Shown: positions 35,949 to 45,699 of the stretch, one piece after another
Numbering within the stretch: position 1 is the first letter of the stretch
Layout: every line of letters begins with the position of its first letter
Origin: Nocardioides sp. B-3
GTDB lineage: Bacteria; Actinomycetota; Actinomycetes; Propionibacteriales; Nocardioidaceae
Assembly: GCF_024703895.1 (NCBI RefSeq)
Contig: NZ_CP087968.1
Coordinates: forward strand, 3,720,001-3,784,000
Direction: 5' to 3'
DNA length: 64,000 nt
Notes under the pieces: generated by a model
Seen by the model: only the letters and a program-made list of their open reading frames with translations
Databases searched by the model: none
Told to the model about the DNA's origin: nothing
Translations under genes and position numbers: made by a program

Positions 35949-36795
35949 ATGACTCTCCGCATCGCCGTACCCAACAAGGGTGCGCTCTCCCGAGCCGCCA
36001 GCGACATCCTGCGCGAGGCCGGCTACCGCCAGCGCACGGACTCCAAGGAGCTCGCGCTCATCGACGCCGAGAACGACGTCGAGTTCTTCTACCTCCGTCC
36101 CCGTGACATCGCGCTGTACGTCGGCGAGGGCACGCTCGATGTCGGCATCACCGGCCGCGACCTGCTGCTCGACTCGGGCGCCCGGGCAGTCGAGTCGATG
36201 CAGCTCGGCTTCGGTCGCTCGAAGTTCCACTTCGCCGGCCCCGTCGGGCAGTTCGGAGAAGCTCGAGCAGCTCGAGGGCAAGCGCATCGCCACGTCCTAC
36301 GTCGGCGTGGTGGAGGCCTTCCTCAAGGAGCGCGGCATCGACGCGTCGGTCACCCGCCTCGACGGTGCCGTCGAGACCAGCATCCAGCTCGGGGTCGCCG
36401 ACGTGATCGCCGACGTCGTCGAGACCGGCTCGACGCTGCGCGCCGCCGGCCCGGCGACGTTCGGCGACGTGATCCCGGAGTCGGAGGCCGTGCTGATCGC
36501 CCGCGAGGGTGCGGAGAACGATGAGTTCGAGATCTTCCGCCGCCGCGTCGAAGGCGTCATGGTCGCGCGCGGCTACGTGATGATGGACTACGACATCGAG
36601 CAGGCCAACCTCGACCGCGCCGCCGCGCTCGCGCCCGGCCTCGAGGGACCGACGATCTCGCCGCTCGGCAAGGCCGGCTGGGTCGCCGTCCGGGTGATGG
36701 TGCCGCGCGCCGGCTCCCAGCGCCTCATGGACGACCTCTACGGCCTCGGGGCCCGCGCCATCCTCATGACCGACATCCACGCCTGCCGGCTCTGA
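35949..36795 (+). CDS. hisG: ATP phosphoribosyltransferase, long form
   Basis: First and regulated step of histidine synthesis, joining PRPP and ATP. About 282 residues, so the long form with its own C-terminal ACT-like domain for histidine feedback (from about residue 210: GVMVARGYVMMDYDIEQANL, GWVAVRVMVPRAGS). The catalytic part has LRIAVPNKGALSRAASDIL, LGITGRD-like VGITGRDLLLDSGA and the PRPP site DVIADVVETGSTLRAAG. One frame change near 36255. GAGGAAC precedes the ATG. Confidence 0.95.
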
Positions 36796-36796
36796 G

Positions 36797-37238
36797 GTGA
36801 CCGTGCCAGAGGCCGTCGACCTGCCGCACACGTGGCGGCCGTTCGGGGCACGTATCGCGGTGATCTTCTTCGGCGCGATGCTGTTCATTCTCTGCGCCTT
36901 CGCGTGGTTCGGTCTCGACCCCGAGATCCGGGCCAAGTTCACGGTGCTCCAACTCGGGACGATCGTCTTCATCGGCCTGCTCTACGTCGCCGCCGGCTAT
37001 GCCATCGCCCGGTCGCGTGTCGTCGCGTCGGAGGCGGGCGTGCACGTGGTCAACGGCTACAAGCAGCGGGACTACGAGTGGGCCGAGATCATCGCGATCC
37101 ACCTGCCCGCCGGTGCGCCGTGGGCGACGATCGACCCGGCCGACGGCACCACCGCCTCGATGCTCGCGATCCGGGGGCTCCGACGGCGACCGCGCGCGTG
37201 CGGCGGTCCGGACCCTGCGCACGCTCATCGATCGCTGA
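36797..37238 (+). CDS. PH domain-containing membrane protein
   Basis: About 146 residues. Two hydrophobic helices (AVIFFGAMLFILCAFAWFGL and LGTIVFIGLLYVAAGYAIA) are followed by a bacterial PH-type beta domain (RSRVVASEAGVHVVNGYKQR, YEWAEIIAIHLPAGAPWATI). Proteins of this type commonly follow hisG in actinobacteria; no function is known to me. The frame changes near 37180, and the repaired C terminus reads GDRARAAVRTLRTLIDR. The GTG follows the hisG stop by 1 base. Confidence 0.8.
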
Positions 37239-37290
37239 ACCTTCTCGTCGACGTCACCCGCCGGACACCGCCGACTGGTGAGGTCTGCCC

Positions 37291-38572
37291 ATGACACTCG
37301 GATTCCGCGCCGTCGCGCTCGCGACCATCGCCCTCACCGCAGCCGCAGCCCTGCCCGCGCACGCAGCCCCGAAGGGCTCGCCCACGTCCCCGGACGAGGC
37401 CACGCTCTCCGCCCCGGTCGGTTCTTCCGGCCGCGACCTACGTCCCCGGGAGCGAGACGAGCGGTCACTGGACCACGGGCAACGCTGCCGTCCCGGCGCC
37501 GTACGCGGGACAACCGGTCCAGGGGCTTCTCCGGCACCCACGCGCTCGGCGACGGCTCGTTCCCGGTGCTCAGCGACAACGGCTTCGGCGCCAAGGCCAA
37601 CAGCGCCGACTTCCTGCTCTCGCTCCACCGGATCACCCCGGAGACGGACGCCGCCGACGGCGACGGGGCCACGACGTACGACGACACGCTCTTCACCTTC
37701 AGCGACCCGGACCACCTCGTGCCGTGGCCGATCTGGCGCGACGGTGCCTGCGCCAGCGCCGCGTCGCTGCCGGCGGGATACGCCTGCCCCACGGCCGACC
37801 GGCAGCTCACCGGCTGGGACTTCGACCCCGAGTCGCTGCAGGTCGCGGACGACGGCACGTTCTGGGTCGGCGAGGAGTTCGGGCCCTACCTGTTGCACCT
37901 CAACGCCGACGGGGAGCTGATCGAGGCACCCGTCCCGACGCCCGGCGTCCAGAGCCCGTCCAACCCGACGCTCGGCTCGGCGGTGCCCAACCTCGCCAAC
38001 TCGAAGGGCTTCGAGGGCATGGCGATCAGCCCCAACGGCCGGGCGCTGCGCCCGATGCTGGAAGGGGCGACGGCCGAGGACAAGGCCGCCGGGCTCGGCT
38101 CCGACCTGCGGATCTACACCGTCCGCAACGATGCCTACGCCGACGGCTTCCTGCGCTACCGGATGGAGAGCGCCGCCAACGCGCTGGGCGACTTCATCCA
38201 GTCAACAACCACGAAGCACTCGTCATAGAGCGGGACAACGGGCAGGGTGCCGCGGCGGTCTTCAAGCGGATCTACCCGGTCGACCTGCGCGACTCGGACG
38301 AGGACGGCTACGTCACCAAGCGGCTGCTCGTCGACCTGATGAATGTCGCCAACCCCGACGGCCTCTCGCCGTACGGCGACCCGTTCACCTTCCCGTTCTT
38401 CACCATCGAGGACGTCGAGATCCTCGACGCCGACACGATCGCGGTGATGAACGACAACAACTTCCCGGCTTTCGGCGGCCGCTCCGCCACGGAGCCCGAC
38501 CAGAACGAGTACCTCGAGATCACGCTCGCCGAGCCGCTGGACGTCGACCAGCGGCTGCTGCCGGCGAGCTGA
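37291..38572 (+). CDS. Secreted esterase-like/phytase-family protein
   Basis: About 425 residues with a signal peptide (MTLGFRAVALATIALTAAAA, cleavage near AHAAP). The rest matches the esterase-like activity of phytase family (a beta-propeller-type domain): YVPGSETSGHW, GFSGTHALGDGSFPVLSDNG, LTGWDFDPESLQVADDG, FWVGEEFGPYLLHLNADGEL, SKGFEGMAISPNGR, NNHEALVIERDNGQG and DTIAVMNDNNFPAFGGR. Acidic residues in these motifs probably bind calcium. Frame breaks occur near 37428, 37510 and 38205. Substrate unknown; phosphate release is one possibility. Confidence 0.82.
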
Positions 38573-38575
38573 ACC

Positions 38576-39498
38576 TCAGTCCGCGGTGATCGCCCGGATC
38601 CCCCGGGTGACGGACAGCTCGTCACCGGGGGAGCCGGCGGGGGCGAGCGTCACGAGGTCCGTGCCGGAGTTGAACGCGTCGGCCGGCGCGGTCATCGGCT
38701 CGACCGCGAGTGAGCGGCGTTCCCGGCCGGGCACGTCGTCGGCGCTGTAGACCTGCAGCCACGGGATCCGCTCGCCGACCCACAACGCGACCCCGTGGCC
38801 GTCGCCGGGATCGCGCAGGGTGGTCGTCGCGACACCGTCCACGCGCTCGAGGGCTCCGTAGCCCTCGTTGAACTCCACGGCACCGATCGGCCGGCCGACG
38901 CGGAAGTCGTGCTCAGGATCCACCGGAACAGTCTCCACCGGGATCAGCCGCTCGTCGGCGACGATGCGCGTCCCGGCGGGAAGCGTGAGCTCCGGGTGGT
39001 CGATGCCGTCGCCGACCGCGAGATAGGGGTGCGCCCCGCAGGCGTGCAGGCGCCGCCTCGCCACTGAGGTTGGTCGCGGTCTGCGTCACGGTCAGCCCGT
39101 CCGCGGACAGGTCGTAGAGCACGTGCAGGTCGACCGCCCACGGATAGCCGGTCTGTGCCATCACCCGGTAGACGAGGGACACGGAGTTGGCGGTGTGCTC
39201 CTCCGGGGTCCACGCGGCCCAGCGGGCCAGCCCGTGCGAGGCGTTGGACCGCTTCGGCTCGGTCAGGGCCAGCTGGAGGTCGCGGCCGCCGAAGGAGAAC
39301 TTCCCGTCGCGGATCCGGTTGGGCCGGGGGCATCAGCAGCTGGCCGCGCCCTCCCGGTGACATCTCGTCGGCTCCGAACCCGTCGACGAGTGCGCGTTCG
39401 CCGTACGACAGGACGCGCAGCGCCGCTCCGCTCTCGGTGACGACGGCGCGATAGCCGGCCGCCTCGATCTCGAACTGCTCGCCGGAGGGAAGGACCAT
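38576..39498 (-). CDS. Aldose 1-epimerase family protein
   Basis: About 305 residues of the galactose-mutarotase fold. Recognisable are GEQFEIEAAGYRAVVTESGA, QLLMPWPNRIRDG-like RIRDGKFSFGGRDLQLALTE, SNASHGLARWAAWTPEEHT, the catalytic His region in CGAHPYLAVGD and the late acidic site AVEPMTAPADAFNSGTDL, in which the glutamate acts as base. Frame changes near 39330 and 39060. On the opposite strand upstream, TAGGTT lies 7 nt before the ATG, so the transcript is probably leaderless. Sugar specificity unknown. Confidence 0.87.
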
Positions 39499-39508
39499 GG
39501 TCAGAAAC

Positions 39509-40052
39509 CTACGACGTGAAGATCAGGTCCGCGCGCTCGCGGGTCCGTTCGCGGGCGTGCAGGTCGGCCTCGTCGGCGGCCCACTGCTCCCAGTAGGGCG
39601 CGAAGTCATCGCCGTCGCGCGCCAGCCCGCGGGCGAGTCGCACGTCACGGTCTGCCTCGAGCCAGACCAGCGTGGTGATCAGTTCGTCGTACGCCGCCGC
39701 GCCGGCCCCGACCCCGTCGATGATCAACAGGGGTGCGGGCGCGAGGGTGGGCGTCTCGGCCCGTGCGGAGACGTGCCAGTCCCACCGTCGCCACTGCGAC
39801 GGACGTCCCGCAGCCAGCGGACGCAGCACGGCCTCGATGGTGGCGCCGAGCCGCGGCAGCCCGCCCCAACCCTCGAGGAGCTCGTCGGCGTGGAGCACCG
39901 GCGCTCCGGTGAGGGTCTCGAGTGACATCGACAGCGTCGTCTTGCCGGCGCCGGCCGGGCCGTCGATGCAGATCAGGCGTCCCTCACCCGGGGTCGGCGG
40001 CGACGCCGGGGGCGTGGGTGAGGACGGCGGCGGCCCAGTCCTCAGAAGACAT
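39509..40052 (-). CDS. P-loop nucleoside/uridine kinase-like protein
   Basis: About 180 residues. The Walker A GPAGAGKTTLS lies near residue 28, followed by VLHADELLEGW, with the substrate aspartate, and LLIIDGVGAGAAAYDELI, the Walker B region; LEADRDVRLARGLARDGDD and ERTRERADLI form the arginine-rich lid. This matches small uridine-kinase-like proteins, but the substrate is not clear. A frame break near 39990 separates MSSEDWAAAVLTHAPG from the P-loop part. The start overlaps the preceding gene by 11 nt. Confidence 0.82.
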
Positions 40053-41256
40053 GGCCGAGACCGCGATAGCTCCGCACGGTCTCGACGATCTCCTCGCCGG
40101 AGACCGGGTGGACGTGGGTGACGTGCTCGAACAGCTCGCCTGACTTGGCGTGCCGGAACCACACGAGGTCGCCGATCGAGAGCATCGCGGCCGGGTGTCC
40201 GGTCAACGGGGTCTGGACCTCGCCGGCACCCTCGAGACCGAGCAGGTGCAGTCCCGGCGGTGCCCGGGGAATAGGCAAACGGTCGTCGCCGGCCGGCCCC
40301 GAGGCGACCAGACCGCCACCGTGCACCGTGGCGAGAGTCGGCGAGGGCTTGCGGCTCACGCGCAGGCCGAAGTAGGCCGCCGGGCGAGGGGAGAAGGACT
40401 GGTAGTGGTCGAAGAGGCCCGGCACCAGCAGCCCGGACCCGGCGGCCACCTCGGTGACCGCGGAGTCTGCGACGGTGGACTCGACCGAGCCTGAACCGCC
40501 CGCGTTCCAGAACTCCGGGTCGACGATCGGGGCGAGCGCGTCGGCGATCGCGCGGCGGCGTACGTCCAGCTGGGCCACCGATGCCTGCTTGAGCCGCCGG
40601 ACGACCAGCGACTCGGCACGCTGCGACGGCACGTCGTCGGGTACGCCGGCGACCCGGCCCTCGTAGGTCATCACCCCGACCAGCCGGAATCCGTCGCGGG
40701 CCACGACCGCTCGGGCCGGGGCGGCGATGGTGGAGGCGTCGTACAGCGGGGACCGCTTGGGCCCGACGTGCTGGTTGCCGAGCTTCAGCCCGGCGTCGAT
40801 GTCGAGGGCGACCCGGACCTGCACAGCCTTGGACGAGCGGACCGAGTCGATGACGTCGAGGTGGGCCACGTCGTCGACCATCAGCGTCACCGCGCCGGCA
40901 GCGGCAGGTGAGGCCACCGGGTCCGTCAGGGCAGCCCGGTCGACGCAGGGGTAGGCGACCACGAGGTCGTCGGTGATGCCCAGCTCGTGCAGCACGAGCG
41001 CCTCGCGCAGGGTGTAGGCCAGCACGCCCTCGAAGCCGGGAGTCGCAAGCGCCCGCGAGATCAGGGCCGGCACGCGCAGCGACTTGGACGCAACTCGGAT
41101 CGGCTTGCCGGCGGCCCTGCGAGCGAGATCCGTGGCGTTGGCGTCGAAGGCATCGAGGTCGATGACCGCGATCGGGGTCGGCAGGTGGTCGGGGTGCGCG
41201 GCAACCGCGGCATTGAGGCGGGCCCAGAGGCGGTTGCGAGCGACGAAGTCCGTCAC
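40042..41256 (-). CDS. PLP-dependent amino acid deaminase/aldolase (alanine racemase N-terminal fold)
   Basis: 404 residues, uninterrupted. The fold type III PLP barrel shows TPIAVIDLDAFDANATDLA and the PLP lysine in PIRVASKSLRVP (about residue 60), then LAYTLREALVLHELG, VRVALDIDAGLKLG, LVGVMTYEGRVAGVP, GGSGSVESTVADSAVTEVAA and LVPGLFDHYQSF. The C-terminal domain (LSIGDLVWFRHAKSGELFEH) is a beta domain of the D-threonine-aldolase-like type. Substrate not determinable. It is the middle gene of a three-gene minus-strand run with 4- and 11-nt overlaps. Confidence 0.85.
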   Translation of the reverse strand: MTDFVARNRLWARLNAAVAAHPDHLPTPIAVIDLDAFDANATDLARRAAGKPIRVASKSLRVPALISRALATPGFEGVLAYTLREALVLHELGITDDLVVAYPCVDRAALTDPVASPAAAGAVTLMVDDVAHLDVIDSVRSSKAVQVRVALDIDAGLKLGNQHVGPKRSPLYDASTIAAPARAVVARDGFRLVGVMTYEGRVAGVPDDVPSQRAESLVVRRLKQASVAQLDVRRRAIADALAPIVDPEFWNAGGSGSVESTVADSAVTEVAAGSGLLVPGLFDHYQSFSPRPAAYFGLRVSRKPSPTLATVHGGGLVASGPAGDDRLPIPRAPPGLHLLGLEGAGEVQTPLTGHPAAMLSIGDLVWFRHAKSGELFEHVTHVHPVSGEEIVETVRSYRGLGHVF

Positions 41257-41693
41257 GTGATCCCGCGCCGCTTCAAGATGGCCTCGATGTCGGCCAAGTC
41301 GTCATCCACGGCAGGTCCGGACGCGGGCGCGCGGGTCGACTGTGCCTCGGGAAGCGGTGGCTTCGGGGCAGCGGTGCCGTCCCGGACCCGGCCCAGCTGG
41401 CGGTCGCGGAGGTAGCCGGAGATGAAGATCAGGACGACGCCGAAGCCGGCCAGCCCGATGCCGGTCCAGGTGATCGGGTTGAAGACCAGCCCGGTGGCCC
41501 AGTCGGTGACCGACCCGGCGATCTCGGTGAACATCTCCAGCGTCCCGGTCAACCACGCGGCGACCGGCAACGTGGTGAAGCCGAGTGCCCGCATCGCAGC
41601 GATGGCGCCGCGCCGCCGGTAGGACACGTAGGTCCACACCAGCCCCAGCAGGGTCAGGGTCGCGGCGAGCGCCGCCCAGTGTGCCTCGTCCAC
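41253..41693 (-). CDS. Small two-helix membrane protein of unknown function
   Basis: 146 residues from a GTG start. Membrane helices lie at about residues 5-24 (WAALAATLTLLGLVWTYVSY), 40-58 (TLPVAAWLTGTLEMFTEIAG) and 73-92 (TGIGLAGFGVVLIFISGYL). A cytoplasmic, proline-rich region ends in an acidic helix (VDDDLADIEAILKRRGIT), a conserved tail in this type of actinobacterial protein. Its stop overlaps the aldolase start (ATGA). No function known. Confidence 0.7.
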   Translation of the reverse strand: MDEAHWAALAATLTLLGLVWTYVSYRRRGAIAAMRALGFTTLPVAAWLTGTLEMFTEIAGSVTDWATGLVFNPITWTGIGLAGFGVVLIFISGYLRDRQLGRVRDGTAAPKPPLPEAQSTRAPASGPAVDDDLADIEAILKRRGIT

Positions 41694-41717
41694 GACTCCA
41701 GACTGGCACAGTGGACA

Positions 41718-42220
41718 ATGGGTGCCGTGGAGCGACTCATCCCTGACCCCGGATTCGCGGGAGACACCGGCGACGCCGACTCTGCCTTGGCGGCCGAGCT
41801 GGCGGCCTACGCACGACACGAGTCGAGCCACGGCGACGTGCTGCTCGCTCTCCAGGACTGCGCGGCTGCTGGTCCCGGTGGTCGCGATGCTGGGGGAGGT
41901 GGAGTACGACGAACGCGGACTCGCCCACGACAAGACCAGTGACATGGCCGCCGTGCTGATGCGCGGCGCCGACGGACGGCTTGCGCTGCTCGCCTTCACG
42001 TCCACCGAGACGCTGGCGAGGTGGAACCCCGAAGCCCGCCCCGTGCCGGTCGTGGCGAAGCTCGCCGCGCAGTCGGCCGTGCAGGAGGACGCGGCGGCGT
42101 TGGTCGTCGACATCGCAGGACCGACCACCTTCGTGGTCGAGGGCGACGACGTGCGCGCTGGCAGCCGGATATCGGCTGGCCCGGGTGGGGGACCACACGG
42201 CTTGGTTGGCGGTCCCATGA
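41718..42220 (+). CDS. SseB family N-terminal domain protein
   Basis: About 166 residues. RLIPDPGFAGDTGDADSALA opens the protein; LLVPVVAMLGEVEYDERGLA, DMAAVLMRGADGRLALLAFT, STETLARWNPEARPVPVVA and AAALVVDIAGPTTFVVEGDD match the SseB-type domain common in actinobacterial genomes, usually next to infC and the rRNA methyltransferase. Function unknown. Frame changes near 41865 and 42165. ATG 41718 is taken; GTG 41727 is an alternative. The stop overlaps the next ATG. Confidence 0.78.
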
Positions 42221-43111
42221 CCTTCGCCGAGAACTCGGCGTCATCGACTCGGTGGACCACCGAGCCATTCCTCGAAGAGCTCCGGGCATGGATCGAGTCC
42301 AGCGTCGGCCGGGTCCGCACGCTAGAGCAGGCCAAGCTGCGCGCGTGGGCAGGCGTCTGGCGGGTCACGACCGTGGACGGCGTCTTCTACGCCAAGCAGA
42401 ACACCGACGGCCGGGCCTTCGAGGCGGCACTGGTCGCCGAGCTGGCGGCGCTGGCACCCGGTCACGTGGTCCCGGTCGCGGCCGTGGACCGCGAGCGCGG
42501 GCTGCTGCTCACGGTCGACCGGGGCACGGTGTTTGCCGAGACGGTTGCCGACGACGACCCGGACGCCCGGATCCGGCTGGTGACGCGGGCAATGGAGCTG
42601 GCCGGGATCGTTGCTCCCGCGATGCCCGTGCTGGTGACCGCCGGGCTGTCGGAGGCTCCGGGGCACCCGAGCGTCGCCGCGGAGATTGAGCAGGTCGACG
42701 CACTCGGACTCCCGATCTCGATCAGCCACAACGACCTGCACGGCCACAACGCGTTCGACACCCCCGGCGGCCTGCGCTTCTTCGACTTCGCCGACTCGGT
42801 CGCCGCCAACCCGCTGTCCGGGCTGCTCGTCCCGCTCAACGAGATCGCCTACTTCCTCGGCGAGCCGCCACCCGACGACGCGCGCCTGCGCCGGGTCGCC
42901 GACGCGGCGCTCGAGGTCTGGTCCGACGTGGTGCCGATCGACGAGCTGCGCGCCGCACTGCCCGCCGCCCTGCGACTGGGCCGCCTCGGGCGGGCAGAGT
43001 CCCGGCGCCGTGCAGGCGGAAACACTCGCGCCGCAGGACCGGGCCGAATACGCCAACCACCACCGGGTGTGGATCGACATGCTGCCCGATCCGTCGCCCG
43101 TGCACTTCTGA
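42217..43111 (+). CDS. Aminoglycoside phosphotransferase-like kinase family protein
   Basis: About 297 residues with the APH/choline-kinase fold. The N-lobe reads KLRAWAGVWRVTTVDGVFYA followed by KQNTDGRAFEAALVAELAAL with the ATP lysine and glutamate; the catalytic loop is ISISHNDLHGHNAFD (H-x-D-x-x-x-x-N) and the metal aspartate is in LRFFDFADSVAANPL. The acceptor substrate is unknown and drug resistance should not be assumed. A frame change lies near 43005; the repaired tail reads YANHHRVWIDMLPDPS. Overlaps the SseB gene by 4 nt. Confidence 0.82.
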
Positions 43112-43114
43112 GGA

Positions 43115-43145
43115 TTGGTGGGGGACCGGAATGATCGGCTAACCT
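43115..43145 (+). promoter_or_regulatory. Candidate promoter of the infC operon
   Basis: TTGGTG (43115-43120) and TAACCT (43140-43145) are 19 nt apart. A start just downstream would give a leader of roughly 225 nt before infC. Confidence 0.35.
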
Positions 43146-43157
43146 TCTTTGTTGACC

Positions 43158-43183
43158 GATCAGTCCCGCTTGCGGGATCGATC
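43158..43183 (+). promoter_or_regulatory. Stem-loop in the infC leader
   Basis: GATCAGTCCCGC and GCGGGATCGATC pair at 10 of 12 positions around a TT loop near the 5' end of the long untranslated region before infC. The rest of 43184-43369 holds no gene that I can support; ribosomal-protein or IF3 feedback on this leader is possible but not shown. Confidence 0.4.
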
Positions 43184-43378
43184 CACCAAGCGGAGACAGC
43201 ACGTTCGTCCCCCACCCGCATCGACCAGCAGGTCGTCGGGTTCCGGTCCGGATCAGGCGCACAGATTTCTTGTGGGCGTGACGCTGGCTTCCGCTTGGGC
43301 AAAGCGGGAGCCATTGTTCATTTCCGGGCCAATGTCCTCCGTGAGGGTCCACCACCACCCCAAATCACTGGAGGACAC

Positions 43379-44064
43379 ATCAGCACCGAGCTGCGAATCA
43401 ACGAGCGGATCCACGTTCCCGAGGTCCGGCTTGTCGGACCCAATGGCGAGACCGTCGGCATCGTGCCGACCGATCAGGCGTTGAAGCTTGCCCAAGAGGC
43501 AGACCTTGACCCGGTCGAGATCGCTCCCCGGGGCCGGCCGCCTGTCTGCAAGCTCATGGACTACGGCAAGTTCAAGTACGAGAACGCCCAGAAGGCTCAT
43601 GAGGCCCGTCGGAACCAGACGAACGTCATCATCAAGGAGATGAAGCTTCGTCCCAAGATCGACGCGCACGACTACGAGACCAAGAAGGGCCACGTCGTCC
43701 GCTTCCTGAAGGCCGGCGACAAGGTCAAGATCACGATCATGTTCCGCGGCCGCGAGAGCAGCACCGTCCCGAGCTCGGGTTCCGGTTGCTGCAGAAGCTG
43801 GCCGAGGACGTGACGGAGCTGGGCTTCATCGAGTCCTCGCCCAAGCAGGACGGCCGCAACATGATCATGGTGCTCGGCCCGCACAAGAAGAAGGCCGACG
43901 CCAAGATCGACGCCGCCGCCGCCAAGGAAGAAAAGATGGCAGAGCGCGCCGCGATGGTGGCAGCCGAGGACGCCGAGCGCGAAGCAGCCCACGCTGCCGG
44001 CCCGGTGGCCGCCAAGAAAGAGCGCGGGCGCTCCGAGAACCTCGACGACGACATCGAAGCCTGA
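43379..44064 (+). CDS. infC: Translation initiation factor IF-3, probable AUC start
   Basis: Binds the 30S subunit and checks start-codon choice. About 228 residues. STELRINERIHVPEVRLVGP opens the N domain, then IVPTDQALKLAQEADLDPV, the linker and C domain MDYGKFKYENAQKAHEARR, VIIKEMKLRPKIDAHDYETK and GHVVRFLKAGDKVKITIMFR. A long charged tail (A/E/K-rich) follows, as in many actinobacteria. No ATG, GTG or TTG stands in frame near the conserved N terminus; ATC at 43379, 4 nt after GGAGG, is the likely start, and rare starts are known for infC autoregulation. A base is missing near 43760. Confidence 0.93.
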
Positions 44065-44118
44065 CCTCTCCGGTCAGCACGTCGTCCCCCAGACATCACA
44101 GATCAGAGGAGTAGAGAT

Positions 44119-44313
44119 ATGCCGAAGAACAAGACGCATTCCGGTGCCAGCAAGCGCTTCCGCGTGACCGGCTCGGGCAAGATCCTTCGCGAGAAGGCTG
44201 GCAAGCGCCACAACCTCGAGAAGAAGCCCTCCAAGGTCACCCGTCGTCTGACGGGCACCGTCGAGGTTGCCAAGGCCGACGTCCCGCGTGCCAAGAAGAT
44301 GCTGGGTCTCTGA
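44119..44313 (+). CDS. rpmI: 50S ribosomal protein L35
   Basis: 64 residues, complete: MPKNKTHSGASKRFRVTGSG, EKAGKRHNLEKKPSKVTRRL and VPRAKKMLGL. Highly basic, as expected for a protein buried in the large subunit. GAGGAGTAGAG precedes the ATG. Middle gene of infC-rpmI-rplT. Confidence 0.98.
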   Translation: MPKNKTHSGASKRFRVTGSGKILREKAGKRHNLEKKPSKVTRRLTGTVEVAKADVPRAKKMLGL

Positions 44314-44370
44314 GTCTTCCGACTCGTTCCCACTCGCACCCACCTCAGTTTTTGAACAAGGAGTAATGAA

Positions 44371-44755
44371 ATGGCACGCGTCAAGCGGGCGGTAAACGCC
44401 CAGAAGAAGCGCCGGGTTGTCCTCGAGCGCGCCTCCGGCTACCGGGGTCAGCGCTCGCGCCTGTACCGCAAGGCCAAGGAGCAGGTCACCCACTCGCTGG
44501 TCTACAGCTACAACGACCGCCGCAAGAACAAGGGCAACTTCCGCAAGCTGTGGATCCAGCGCATCAACGCCGCCGCGTGCGCAGGGCATGACCTACAACC
44601 GCTTCATCCGGGGCCTCAACCCGGCCGGCATCGAGGTCGACCGCAAGATCCTCGCCGAGCTCGCCGTCAACGACATCGCCGCGTTCAACACGCTGGTCGA
44701 CGCTGCCAAGGCCGCGCTGCCCGAGGACGTCAACGCGCCCAAGGTCGACGCCTGA
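44371..44755 (+). CDS. rplT: 50S ribosomal protein L20
   Basis: Early assembly protein of the large subunit. About 127 residues: MARVKRAVNAQKKRRVVLER, GYRGQRSRLYRKAKEQVTHS, RRKNKGNFRKLWIQRINAAA, then after an extra base near 44578 MTYNRFIRGLNPAGIEVDRK and ILAELAVNDIAAFNTLVDAA. AAGGAG lies 6 nt before the ATG. Two bases separate its stop from the next gene. Confidence 0.97.
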
Positions 44756-44757
44756 GC

Positions 44758-45579
44758 ATGAGCACCCCCTGACTGCGGGCAATGCTCGCGTCAAGGAAGC
44801 TCGCAAGTTGAGCCGCCGTTCGGTCCGATCCGAACGGCGGCTCTTCCCTGCCGACGGCCCGAAGGCCGTCGAGGGCGCCCTGCGCCTGCCCGACTGCGTG
44901 GTCGAGGTCTTCGCCACGCCTGCGGCGTCCGAGTCGTACGCCGACGTGCTGGCCTCCGCCCGGTTGGTGACTCTCGTCGACGACCGGGCGCTCGCGTCGC
45001 TGTCCGACGCCGTCAGCCCGGCCGGCGTCGTGGCGCTGTGCCGCCACCTCGACGTACCCCCGGGACACGCTGCTCGCGGAGGTTGAGGTAGGCGCTCTGG
45101 CGCCTGTCACGAAACCCCCGGCCCTCCTCGTCATCTGCGCCGACGTCCGCGACCCCGGCAACGCCGGCACCGTGATCCGCACCGCTGATGCGGCGGGCGC
45201 GGTCGGTGTGGTGCTCGCCGGCCAGTCGGTCGACGTCTACAACCCCAAGACCGTGCGCGCCAGCGTAGGCAGTGTCTTCCACCTGCCGATCGCCCTCGAG
45301 CCCGATCCGGCGGCCGCGGTGGCCGCCGCGCGTGCGGCGGGCTTCACCGTCTCGGCCGCCGACGGCGCCGGCGACGTCGACCTGTTCGAGGCCGACCTGA
45401 CCGGCCCGACCGCCCGGTTGTTCGGCAACGAGGCTTGGGGTCTCCCCGACGACCCGGCGGCCCCGGCCGATCACCGGGTCGCGATCCCGATCCATGGCCG
45501 GGCCGAGAGCCTCAACCTCTCCACGGCAGCGGCCGTGTGCCTCTTCGCCAGCGCCGGGGCGCAACGCTCCGGGCGCTGA
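44758..45579 (+). CDS. TrmH/SpoU-family rRNA (ribose-2'-O) methyltransferase
   Basis: About 273 residues. The substrate-binding N domain reads NARVKEARKLSRRSVRSERR and DCVVEVFATPAASESYADVL. The SPOUT domain has the three motifs: RDPGNAGTVIRTADAAGAVG, RLFGNEAWGLPDDP and AESLNLSTAAAVCLFA. Position after rplT is typical of actinobacterial 23S rRNA ribose methyltransferases; the target nucleotide is not determinable. The start ATG 44758 requires one missing C in a C-run near 44767 (reads MSTPLTAGNARVK). A second change near 45060 falls where PLDTLL (CTGGAC) is expected. Confidence 0.88.
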
Positions 45580-45636
45580 GTCACTAGACTCCCGCGGGAG
45601 CACGGACTCCTTGACCGGCTCGTCTCCGGGGGCCCG

Positions 45637-45699
45637 ATGGGAGTGCACAGGCGGCAAGCGGTCGACCTGCCGATCGTCTCGGGGGTCCCCGCGCGATGA
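45637..45699 (+). CDS. Possible 20-residue upstream ORF before the DUF4031 gene
   Basis: ATG-initiated frame MGVHRRQAVDLPIVSGVPAR whose TGA overlaps the start of the next gene (ATGA at 45696-45699). A TAGACT box lies 46 nt upstream at 45585. The same overlap geometry occurs at the uORFs before ribH and the response regulator, but the peptide is unrelated. No ribosome binding site is obvious, so translation is uncertain. Confidence 0.3.
   Translation: MGVHRRQAVDLPIVSGVPAR

Noticed and set aside
42217..43111. Antibiotic resistance gene
   Set aside because: Only the general phosphotransferase fold is visible. It sits among core genes and nothing indicates an aminoglycoside substrate.
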